Positions 16,943 to 25,254 of a DNA stretch of 34,370 nucleotides are shown here, piece after piece (position 1 is the stretch's first letter; each line of letters opens with the position of its first letter). The notes under the pieces are model-generated. The model worked only from the letters and a program-made list of their open reading frames with translations, ran no database searches and had not been told where the DNA came from. Source of the DNA: Candidatus Curtissbacteria bacterium RIFCSPHIGHO2_12_FULL_41_17 (GTDB lineage Bacteria > Patescibacteriota > Microgenomatia > Curtissbacterales > GWA2-41-24); contig MFBL01000058.1 in NCBI GenBank assembly GCA_001774945.1, positions 1-34,370 on the forward strand, read 5' to 3'. The translations under genes and the position numbers were made by a program.

Positions 16943-19900
16943 TTAAGGGATACAACTTTGTAGATCATTTATTGAGAGACCTACTGTCGGTTCTGCTGGA
17001 ATATTAGGAGGTGCCATTGCCCCGCCTGATTTAAAATCATAGTGCAAGTGGCTACCACTAGGTTTATCATCAGGGTCTGTAAGACCGGAATAGCCCATCG
17101 TTCCGACCACTTGACCGCACGATACAGTTTGATTTTGGGACACGGAAAAAGATTGCATATGAGCATAGAGAATCCTAAAGTCATCCTTAACGATATTGAT
17201 AAAGTTGCCGGCTAATTCATTTGAATCACACTCGTGGTTGTCATACTCGGCCTCCGAGCAATCGTTAACACTCACCGTTACTTTACCGTTGTTGATTGTC
17301 GCATAGAGAGGTGTTCCGAGAGCGTTGGTAATGTCTATGGTCTCATTGTGGTATGGGGGGACGTGAGTTCCTTGGCTAATCGTTCCTGTCGTTGGCCAGC
17401 CGCATGGATGGGTCTCACATACTGGCGGATTGCCTATTTTGACACTTGCAGAATCACTGCCGGTGATTGTATCTGGTTGGCCTTCCGGTTTGGCTGTGAC
17501 GGTTACGGTATTGACTACCAATGTATCGGTGTAGTCGTTGTTAATAGAATTGATTTTAAAGCTGCAGCTCCAGGTTGCATGAGCGGTCAAGCTTGTAGGT
17601 GGGGCTGGGTTGCAATCGATAAGGAGGGGTTGGTGGCCCTGATCATTTTGCTTAATGTCGTAATGTTTATTTAGGCCATCTACCGTAATGTTATCGTCGG
17701 TTATTACGATTTCTGACAAGTTGGTATCCTTGACAGTTAAGGTAATCGTAAAAGTGATGTTGGTATCTGGGAGAATAAGCGTTGTAGGATTCGCACTTTT
17801 TTCGATTTTAAAATAGGCGTTATCCGCATTAGTGGGGCCACCAATTTCTTTATCCGTACTAAAAAAACTGGTGGCGGTGGTGATGCCGACGATTAAAGAG
17901 CCGATGGTAATCGCGCCGATTCCGCCGAATACCGGCACGGCGATTACAAAAGTAGGAATCGACAAAGACCCGAGCCCTCCGACTAAAAATCCCATGGCGC
18001 CGGATAAACCTGAGAAAGCTATTCCTACTCCGGCGGTAAGACCGCCCCAGATAGTTGAGGCCAGACCGGTGACAAAACCGGCAAGTCCCGTCGCCGCCCC
18101 AGCACCAACATTGCCGGCGCCGGTAAGAAAATCCTTCACCTGGGACCAGCCTCCGGCTAGTAACCAACCGATGCCGGCACCAATTAAAGCACCGGGCGGT
18201 CCGCCAAAGTAAAATCCAATGGCTGCTCCGGCTAGGGCTCCCGAAGCCGGTGCGCCGATTGTGCCAATGACGTATTTCCCAACTAGGTAACCAATAGCTG
18301 CTCCCACAAAAGTACCGACAACTGCTCCGATCGCTGCACCGGTAAATGCTCCCATAGCGGTAAAAACAGGAATTAATGGGGTTGCTAGGCCGCCGGTAAT
18401 GACAGCAAGACCAGTACCGATAGCGGTGCCAATGCTGGCGCCGACAACTGCTCCCGCGTAAGTGCCGATAACTCCGCCAATTGCCGCACCACCGCCCATG
18501 GAAACAGCCGTTGTGCTACCGGAGGTAAGTCCAAGTGCTATCAATCCACCAGCAACTCCACCTACAAACGCGCCAACAAATCCCCCGCCAAGTATCCCTA
18601 ACCCGGTAAATATTGGAATTGATAAGCCAAAAGTAAACGGAGCTAGCGCAACACCGATTTGAAAGCCGAGGAATCCACCGACTCCCATTCCGACAACCCC
18701 ACCCACACCTGCCCCAATAAGGGCTCCCATAAGCGCTGCCTTACCAAACATCATATAGAAGAAGAGCAGCATGCCTCCAACAAGGACAGCAGCCCCCTTC
18801 CAAATACGATTCATCAAATTACCTGCTGCGGAAGCAATACCCAAGCCTAAACTTTTAGTTGTAATTGTTTTTCCCATACCAAGTGTCGGCGACATAAAAC
18901 TTTCTCTAAGTGACCCGAAAAGATCACCCAGTCCCAGCTTTGGAGAAAGCAGGCTTAAGGTGTTGCGGGCCATAAATATGGGGTTGCCGGAAAGGCTTCT
19001 TGGAGCATAGACTCCGGGGAAGTTACCCATTGCCGCTTCTCGTGAGGTGATTGCGGCCTGATAGGCAAGCGTTAAATTATGTCCGCCGGCAGGCGCAGGT
19101 ATAGACTGCACCAAAGCCATCCAGTTTTTGGCACGCTGTTCGTTTTTAGCCCTGAATGTAAATGCCCTCCCTAAAGCTTGCAAATTTTTCTGGGCTAAAA
19201 GATAGGCTTTGCGGTCTTTGTAAGTTAGCGATCTTTGCTTTTTAAGTTTTTCGACTTGGGATCTTGCCCCGCTTAATTGTTTTTCCAGCCAGCCTCTGTC
19301 GTGGCTGATTAGGGCGTTGTCAAATTGCTCCTGACCCTTGTTTGAAGCAAGCATCATTCTCATCATGAAAGCGTTAACCCCTTTTGCCTGCCCGACAGAT
19401 GCAAACTGGGTGCTTTGCGGATCCAGTCCTAAAATGAAGCCAATTCTGTTGGTAATATCGGTCGGATCAATTCTGCCTTTGAACCTGACGTTTTTGGCAA
19501 ATTCTCCTGAAGCTTCACTGAATGCGGCCGATTTGGCAGTCTGATATGAGGCAAAATCGGGTATTTTACCCTGGGAAAGTTGCGGCTGTATGCGCGCATT
19601 TAAATTGCCAAGATAAGTCTGCAGAAAACCGGAGGTATTGCCGTATAAAGTTTGGTTTACATCGGGTTTGGCCAGAGGCATTCTTGTGGCAACCGCTTGA
19701 TCGACGGCTCCGACAACTAGGGTTCTTAATTGTTCGTCCGGTTTTTCGAGCCTGGCAATATTGACGATTGAGCCTAAAACAGCCGCTTTGGCCAAATCAT
19801 TTTGGTGAGCTTGGGCAACGTCTTGCGTCTGCTTGAGCAGCCCTGCAAATATTTTTCCTTCATTTATCTTCAATTTTCCGTCAAGTTCGGGATGGGCGAC

Positions 19901-20239
19901 GATTGACTGGGTGAGGCTGTCGGCAATCACGGTATTGGCCTCGTTAAAATTATTTATTTTGGCGATATTTTCCAAAATATCGCGGCTGCTTTCGGCGGCG
20001 ATTTCGGCGGCAAGCCGGCTAACAGTACTTTTATCAACGCCGGAAACTACTCTATTTAGAGTTTGGCTGATTTTTGCCTCAAGTGTTGCTGCCAGTTTTT
20101 GCGATACTTCACTTTGATGACTGGCTAAATCTTTCTGAAGAGTGGATATTTCAAGCCTGGAGGTACTATTTTGGGCAGGTTTGGCAGACGTTTGAGTTGG
20201 CATGACAGACTCCACGTTCATGTTAACTGAACGTGGCAA
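16943..20239 (-). CDS. Multi-domain T4SS-associated protein: helical N-terminus, long glycine-zipper TM region, DUF11-like domain, C-terminal M23 peptidase
   Basis: GAVVGTFVGAAIGYLVG-type Gly-zipper repeats; EKSANPTTLILPDTNITFTITLTVKDTNL; M23 residues HNETIDI...YAHM...SGSHLHYDF. First Met uncertain (NMNVESV is an alternative). Confidence 0.8.
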   Translation of the reverse strand: MPRSVNMNVESVMPTQTSAKPAQNSTSRLEISTLQKDLASHQSEVSQKLAATLEAKISQTLNRVVSGVDKSTVSRLAAEIAAESSRDILENIAKINNFNEANTVIADSLTQSIVAHPELDGKLKINEGKIFAGLLKQTQDVAQAHQNDLAKAAVLGSIVNIARLEKPDEQLRTLVVGAVDQAVATRMPLAKPDVNQTLYGNTSGFLQTYLGNLNARIQPQLSQGKIPDFASYQTAKSAAFSEASGEFAKNVRFKGRIDPTDITNRIGFILGLDPQSTQFASVGQAKGVNAFMMRMMLASNKGQEQFDNALISHDRGWLEKQLSGARSQVEKLKKQRSLTYKDRKAYLLAQKNLQALGRAFTFRAKNEQRAKNWMALVQSIPAPAGGHNLTLAYQAAITSREAAMGNFPGVYAPRSLSGNPIFMARNTLSLLSPKLGLGDLFGSLRESFMSPTLGMGKTITTKSLGLGIASAAGNLMNRIWKGAAVLVGGMLLFFYMMFGKAALMGALIGAGVGGVVGMGVGGFLGFQIGVALAPFTFGLSIPIFTGLGILGGGFVGAFVGGVAGGLIALGLTSGSTTAVSMGGGAAIGGVIGTYAGAVVGASIGTAIGTGLAVITGGLATPLIPVFTAMGAFTGAAIGAVVGTFVGAAIGYLVGKYVIGTIGAPASGALAGAAIGFYFGGPPGALIGAGIGWLLAGGWSQVKDFLTGAGNVGAGAATGLAGFVTGLASTIWGGLTAGVGIAFSGLSGAMGFLVGGLGSLSIPTFVIAVPVFGGIGAITIGSLIVGITTATSFFSTDKEIGGPTNADNAYFKIEKSANPTTLILPDTNITFTITLTVKDTNLSEIVITDDNITVDGLNKHYDIKQNDQGHQPLLIDCNPAPPTSLTAHATWSCSFKINSINNDYTDTLVVNTVTVTAKPEGQPDTITGSDSASVKIGNPPVCETHPCGWPTTGTISQGTHVPPYHNETIDITNALGTPLYATINNGKVTVSVNDCSEAEYDNHECDSNELAGNFINIVKDDFRILYAHMQSFSVSQNQTVSCGQVVGTMGYSGLTDPDDKPSGSHLHYDFKSGGAMAPPNIPAEPTVGLSINDLQSCIP

Positions 20240-20276
20240 GGAAACTCCTAGCTAGATTAAATATATCACAGGGTGA

Positions 20277-20383
20277 CGTTAATCGGTTACGAAGCCCGTA
20301 TCGTAAAGCGTTTTTCGGTAACGTGATTAATACGCTTGACGTAACCGCTCAACGAAACGAGCATCGTTACCGTAAACCGACCT
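20277..20383 (-). repeat. Solo (ORF-less) copy of the element 2 termini; imperfect palindrome, MITE-like
   Basis: Reverse complement carries CGGTAACGATGCTCGTTTCGTT...CGGTTACGT and ACGATACGGGCTTCGTAACCGATTAACG, matching 26581-26620 and 27049-27076. Confidence 0.7.
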
Positions 20384-20395
20384 ACGCTCCAGTTG

Positions 20396-22246
20396 TCAGC
20401 CGCTTGGCGGATTCTGTGGCGTCTGGTCTTCGAATTCTTTAAGAATGGCTGCTGATTTTTTCTGCATCTCCAAAAGCTCTTCCGGGTTGGTGGTAACCAA
20501 GTAGTGTTCGTCTTCGGAGGCAACTACCCTGATTGCCACATGATTTGGGCCGGCAAAGAAAATACCCTCGCCGACATCTGCGGACAAAAGCAAATGTTTC
20601 TCGCCTTCTGAAAGATAAAAAACCTCGGAAACCTGATCGATTGCCGCAGGCGACTGTTTAAGAAGAATTTGGATGGAAGAGTTGGTGACAATGGCCTTAC
20701 CGTAATCTGTAGCTAAGAAATCCTGAACGTCTTGGGTGATAGTCGTTAATCCCAAATAATATTTTCTCGCTCTTTTGGCAATGGAATACATAAAAGTGGC
20801 GCTGTCCGGATACTGCATCAGGTACCAGGCTTCATCAACTATCAGGATTCTTTTCCTGATGTCGTTTTTGATGCGTGTCCAGATGTAGTCTAAAATCAGG
20901 TACATGGCAATCGGCCTAAGCTCGTCTTCCAGATCTTTAATCGAAAAGACAGTGAAGGTGTTTTTAATATCGATATTTGACTGCTGGTTAAAAATGCCAA
21001 TCAGGGAACCCTTAACAAATTTTTCTAAGCGATCGGCAAGACCTTTTGCCTGGGGTTCTTCCATTCCAAGAAGTGCCTTGTATAGATCTTCCATTAAGGG
21101 CGGTTCGTTTTTTTGCGTTGCCGGATCGGGAGTAATGCCTTTTGATTTATAAGTGGCAACCAAGGCTCTATCTAAAATCGCGTCTTCAGTCGGGGTAAGT
21201 TGGCCCATGATAACTCTAAGGAGTCCGTGCAGAGAAAGAATTTTAAGTCCAAGTTCATTTTCTCCTTCCTCATAAACCCCGGAAAGATCAAAGGGATTAA
21301 TTTTGGCAGCAGAGCTGAAATTAAATGAAATGTATTCTCCGCCTATCGCCTCACAAAGATTTTTATATTCCTCTTCGGGATCAATGACAATGATTTCCGT
21401 GCCGAACATTAAAGACCTTAAAGCTTCCAGTTTAACCAGATAAGATTTGCCGGCACCGGACTTGGCAAAAATGACGGCATTGGCATTTTCCTGGCTGAAT
21501 CTGTCAAAAATTACCAATGAGCCGTTATGCTCGTTGACTCCGTACATTACACCGGTATTGGATGAGAGGGTTGATGAGATAAAAGGGAAGGTGGTGGCCA
21601 GTGAGGTCGTATCCATATTTCGGGTAATATAAATATGGTCTGTTCCCTGGGGCAGAGTTGTTTTGAAAGCCTCCTCCTGCTGCAGGGTTGCGTGTTTGGG
21701 GACGAGCAAAAGAGCACCCAGGGTTGATTCTACTTGTTTGGAAATGGAGGCCAATTCTTCCAGCGAGTCTGCTGGAACCGTAACATAGAGTCCGAACTGG
21801 AAAAAGCGCTCTGCACCCTTAACTAATTCTTCCTGTAAAATCTGGGCATCTTCCAAAGCTGCCTGTACAGCCGGGTCGAGGACTTTGCCATGCTGAATAT
21901 CGGTAGCAATGGTTGCCTCCATTTCGGTCACCTTTCTTTTTAAATCGTCAAGCACACCCTTTGCCTCCACAGGGTAACAATACATGGCAATTTCCAGGGT
22001 ATGTTCAAAGTTAATTATAGGTGCGAGCCAGTTTGCCTGGACAAACCTTGGGTAGCCGACGACAAACAGGGTTCGAAAGAAAGTTGAGCCGACTTTTAAG
22101 TAGTCAAAATCGACCTCGATTGCCGGAGGGGCAACGATATCCTTAACAGAAACTATCCCGTTGGCTAGTGTCTGGGCCCACTTCTTTTCCCTCTCAGGAA
22201 GCTGTGTTTGGGTTTTTTTGGGTTTTAACAAATCAAATAAACTCAT
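20396..22246 (-). CDS. virB4: VirB4-like T4SS ATPase
   Basis: Walker A FAKSGAGKSYLVKLEALRSLMFG; IDPEEEYKNLCEAIGGEYISF; ILIVDEAWYLMQYPDSATF. Confidence 0.92.
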   Translation of the reverse strand: MSLFDLLKPKKTQTQLPEREKKWAQTLANGIVSVKDIVAPPAIEVDFDYLKVGSTFFRTLFVVGYPRFVQANWLAPIINFEHTLEIAMYCYPVEAKGVLDDLKRKVTEMEATIATDIQHGKVLDPAVQAALEDAQILQEELVKGAERFFQFGLYVTVPADSLEELASISKQVESTLGALLLVPKHATLQQEEAFKTTLPQGTDHIYITRNMDTTSLATTFPFISSTLSSNTGVMYGVNEHNGSLVIFDRFSQENANAVIFAKSGAGKSYLVKLEALRSLMFGTEIIVIDPEEEYKNLCEAIGGEYISFNFSSAAKINPFDLSGVYEEGENELGLKILSLHGLLRVIMGQLTPTEDAILDRALVATYKSKGITPDPATQKNEPPLMEDLYKALLGMEEPQAKGLADRLEKFVKGSLIGIFNQQSNIDIKNTFTVFSIKDLEDELRPIAMYLILDYIWTRIKNDIRKRILIVDEAWYLMQYPDSATFMYSIAKRARKYYLGLTTITQDVQDFLATDYGKAIVTNSSIQILLKQSPAAIDQVSEVFYLSEGEKHLLLSADVGEGIFFAGPNHVAIRVVASEDEHYLVTTNPEELLEMQKKSAAILKEFEDQTPQNPPSG

Positions 22247-23439
22247 ATGCTTTGTTTAAGCTGCCCCTGGCCGTTTTGGCTGACAGCCTGAGTCTTTGTA
22301 CTCTTATTCGTAGAAAAGCTTTGCTTATCAACGAATTGGGCGACCTTGGCTGCGGCTGTTTGCAAATTGGCAAGGGCGGCTTTTTGGTCAGCGGTCAAAT
22401 CGGGACTGGGCTGTGGAGGCCCAGCTGGGACAGTTGTTGCCGGTTGTATCTGGGAAGCTATGCTTTGTTGGGGTGCAGGCCTTAGCTGTTCCTGGGCGGT
22501 TGGAGTTGGCAAGGGTTGATCTTTTGCCTGCGGAGCCGCGTTTGACGGCGGCGGGACGTCTAACGTCCCTGCTGCGTTTGACTGCAGCGGTAAGTCAGAC
22601 TTGCCAGCCACGTTTGACGGTGGCGGGGGTACCGGGATCAGGTTACTTGGAAAAGGCGTACCTGCCTGAGGAGAAGGCGGAGTTTGGTTTGACGGCTGCG
22701 AGGTTGGCTGTTCGGTGGTGGTAGGAACTTGCGGGGTACTAGCTGGTGGCGGGGCAGGGACAGGCTCTTCGATGGCTGGTTCAACTATTGGTATCGTGTA
22801 GGATGCTGAATCTAAAATTACCCTTTGAGTACCGGTTGGCGCGGGGTTGTAAATATCATAAAATAATTCGATTAATTCCTGGGATGAAAGCTGCCGGGCA
22901 GTAAGTCCTAACCTTGCCAGCTGTTTAATAATGTGATCTCTTTTAGGGGAAAGGGCGGCTTTGGCATCCTCAATAAGCGCTCTTTTGCTTTTTGTTTTTT
23001 CGACGTTTCTTTTACCTAAACCTTTAAAGCCCATCTCAAGCGGCGAAAAATTGATAATAATATAAAACCTTTTGTCCAGAACCGCCCTTTGCTGAACAAT
23101 TGACTGGATAAAATCCCGGTATTTTTGAATCTGCCTTTTGATATCCGGATTAACTTGCCCTTTTTCTGCTTCTTCCAGATTGTTAAAATAAGCGGTAATA
23201 TCGGCTTTTTTTGACCTGATTAAAATTTGTACGGGGAAGGTTATGGAATTTAAAAATGCCCCGTATGCATAGATTGTGGCGTCCTGCTCGGCTTCCGAAA
23301 GAAGATCAAAGTTGACGGCGGTGGTTGATAAGACTAAGCCGACCCAGCCAGTCTTAAAAATTATCAGATCGTCTGCGATATCATCAAAATCAAGGTGCTC
23401 TTGCGTTGAAGATTTGATTTTAGTTAGATTTTTGGCCAT
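22243..23439 (-). CDS. TraC-like T4SS protein with Pro-rich C-terminal half
   Basis: LIFKTGWVGLVLSTTAVNFDLLSEAEQDATIYAYGAFLNSITFPVQILIRSKKADI; between VirB4 and PrgI; overlaps virB4 by 4 nt. Confidence 0.7.
   Translation of the reverse strand: MAKNLTKIKSSTQEHLDFDDIADDLIIFKTGWVGLVLSTTAVNFDLLSEAEQDATIYAYGAFLNSITFPVQILIRSKKADITAYFNNLEEAEKGQVNPDIKRQIQKYRDFIQSIVQQRAVLDKRFYIIINFSPLEMGFKGLGKRNVEKTKSKRALIEDAKAALSPKRDHIIKQLARLGLTARQLSSQELIELFYDIYNPAPTGTQRVILDSASYTIPIVEPAIEEPVPAPPPASTPQVPTTTEQPTSQPSNQTPPSPQAGTPFPSNLIPVPPPPSNVAGKSDLPLQSNAAGTLDVPPPSNAAPQAKDQPLPTPTAQEQLRPAPQQSIASQIQPATTVPAGPPQPSPDLTADQKAALANLQTAAAKVAQFVDKQSFSTNKSTKTQAVSQNGQGQLKQSI
22535..22642 (-). repeat. Three 36-nt tandem units, each with a covarying hairpin, inside the TraC-like CDS
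   Basis: Units at 22535, 22571 and 22607; hairpins GCCGC-GTTTGACG-GCGGC, GCTGC-GTTTGACT-GCAGC, GCCAC-GTTTGACG-GTGGC. Confidence 0.85.
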
Positions 23440-25051
23440 GAGATCCTCCTTTTTCTTTAATTGCCAACGGTGACAAGACCTCTCCAGTCAGGTTGAGCTT
23501 AATTGGTTCAAATAGTGCCTGGCGGCTTTCAACTTCCAGAATATATGTACCGTTTGGAAGTGACGTTGCCGAAAGAAACTGCCCAAGCTTATTTGTTTTG
23601 AGGGCACGTACAGGAATACCGTTTGTGTCTCTGACAGTAATAATTGCTCCAACAACCGGTGATTCGTCAAATTTTAAAACAAGACCGGAAAGGACATTAG
23701 GCCTGTTTGTTAAGGGGATAAGCTGGGCCCTATTTAAAGTTTCAGATGGGATAGTTATTGCCGGTGTTTTTTGGGCATTAATAGAAATTTTAGAATCAGT
23801 GGTGATTTGCTCCTGTGGTTTTAATGAAACTCCCTGAGCGGTTTGGAGTTTTACCTGGAAGGCAGGGATTATTTCTTGCGCCTTAAAGATACCAGCGTTG
23901 TCTACCTTTTTTTGATCGATAGCCATTGGCGCTGGTACCTGCGGTTTTAAAACATTTTCAGTCGGTAAAATAACGGGAGGGGCTTGGTCTGCTCCTGCCT
24001 CTATAAAAGAATCCTCAATATCATAGTGTTTTTTTAATTCTTCAGAGATTTCAAATCGCTTTTCTCCTCGAATTGGCAAGTTAGCGATATTAAAATTGGC
24101 AGGGGGCGCAAAGTGCAGTTTACGAACTCGGGTTTTACCGATTCCGGGAATAAATGTAATGGTTTCCTTGTGGCTTACCGGAATAAAGACATCGTAAAGG
24201 AAATTGTTTTCAGAGGCTAAGTGGGCCGCAGGTGTTATCGTAATTGGAGATTTGATAAGTTCCACAGGCTCAAAACCTGGTTCTTGCCCAACTTGTGATT
24301 TTTGCAGCTTTTTTTCGATCCCAGCAAGGGTATAGGGTTTAGCATGGTCTGAGATTTTGACTTTTTTTTGTGCCGGAGCCGCCTGCTCTTTTGGTATTTG
24401 GGGATGGACTTGGGGAAGGGCCTGGCCCATTTTGCCAAGATATTCTTCTTCCGGCTTCATTGCCCGAAAACCGGCCGGGTTATTTTGCTGTGGCAGTGAT
24501 GCTCCCAAATAAACAGGCGCCTGCGGATAAATTTGGGATGGAAAGATGATAGGCGGCGGAAGGATGCCCTGGCTGGTTACAACAGGCGTAAGATTAAGTC
24601 TCTCAATTGAAGTTTGCTCCTTGATATCAAGAGGTGTTTCTAAATTTTTCGGTAAGGAGCGCAGATAAGCGACTAATCTTTCGCGGCCCTGGGTTGTAAT
24701 TTCCTCAGGAGCATTTTGCGTATAACTTGGCGAAGTAACAACATTTAAAAATTCGGGGATTTTTTCCTCTTTTATCCAGATTCTTTGAGTTGGTGAAAGG
24801 ATAGCCTTGATAAAAGCGACGACCCATTTATCAAAAGGCCTGCCGCCTATGGGCACAAGAGCAGAAAAGATGCCGAATCCGCCAAAGAGTATAGCCAAAG
24901 GCAGCCGAATTATTGGATTTAAATTGGAGAAAAAGAAAATGGCCGCAAAGGACATAGGAATAGCCAGAGTGACAAACTGCCTGACTGTTAAGTTGCCGAA
25001 CAGCTTGAATTCAAACGAAGCGATATGTTGCGGGACAGGATGTTGTTCCAT
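23420..25051 (-). CDS. PrgI-family protein with long linker and C-terminal carboxypeptidase-regulatory-like (beta-sandwich) domain
   Basis: N-term MEQHPVPQHIASFEFKLFGNLTVRQFVTLAIP with two TM; C-term VLSGLVLKFDESPVVGAIITVRDTNGIPVRALKTNKLGQFLSATSLPNGTYILEVES. Confidence 0.85.
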   Translation of the reverse strand: MEQHPVPQHIASFEFKLFGNLTVRQFVTLAIPMSFAAIFFFSNLNPIIRLPLAILFGGFGIFSALVPIGGRPFDKWVVAFIKAILSPTQRIWIKEEKIPEFLNVVTSPSYTQNAPEEITTQGRERLVAYLRSLPKNLETPLDIKEQTSIERLNLTPVVTSQGILPPPIIFPSQIYPQAPVYLGASLPQQNNPAGFRAMKPEEEYLGKMGQALPQVHPQIPKEQAAPAQKKVKISDHAKPYTLAGIEKKLQKSQVGQEPGFEPVELIKSPITITPAAHLASENNFLYDVFIPVSHKETITFIPGIGKTRVRKLHFAPPANFNIANLPIRGEKRFEISEELKKHYDIEDSFIEAGADQAPPVILPTENVLKPQVPAPMAIDQKKVDNAGIFKAQEIIPAFQVKLQTAQGVSLKPQEQITTDSKISINAQKTPAITIPSETLNRAQLIPLTNRPNVLSGLVLKFDESPVVGAIITVRDTNGIPVRALKTNKLGQFLSATSLPNGTYILEVESRQALFEPIKLNLTGEVLSPLAIKEKGGSHGQKSN

Positions 25052-25140
25052 TTCCTTAGAAAATTTTCAATTTACAATTTTAAATTTTCAATCAATTTAT
25101 AATAATTTAATTTTTAAACATTTAGATTTCATTTCAAATT

Positions 25141-25175
25141 AAAAATTAAAAATTATCCAGGCTTTGCCTAAAGCC
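25141..25175 (-). terminator. Putative intrinsic terminator downstream of the ATPase-wHTH regulator
   Basis: Minus strand GGCTTTAGGCAAAGCC (6-bp stem, 4-nt loop) followed by TGGATAATTTTTAATTTTT. Confidence 0.5.
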
Positions 25176-25254
25176 ACCATACCATATGAAACAAGGGGCG
25201 GAAAGTAGATCAAACAGCCTCAAAATAGGTGAATTTTCACAAAAACGGAAGCTT

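Noticed and set aside
17234-20117. Multiple plus-strand ORFs (146 aa, 126 aa, 94 aa, etc.)
   Set aside because: Shadow ORFs antisense to the Gly/Ala-rich zipper and N-terminal regions of the M23 giant; Pro/Ala/Thr-rich composition is a codon-mirror effect.
22535-22642. 36-nt periodicity resembling CRISPR repeats
   Set aside because: Units are directly contiguous, in frame, without spacers, and no cas genes are present.
22413-22724. 103-aa plus-strand ORF
   Set aside because: Antisense to the Pro-rich repeat region of the TraC-like gene; no recognisable domain.
25052-25150. AT-rich tract as a possible second origin or AT-rich promoter array
   Set aside because: No DnaA-box-like words; looks like another dispersed AT word-repeat tract and ordinary promoter region.
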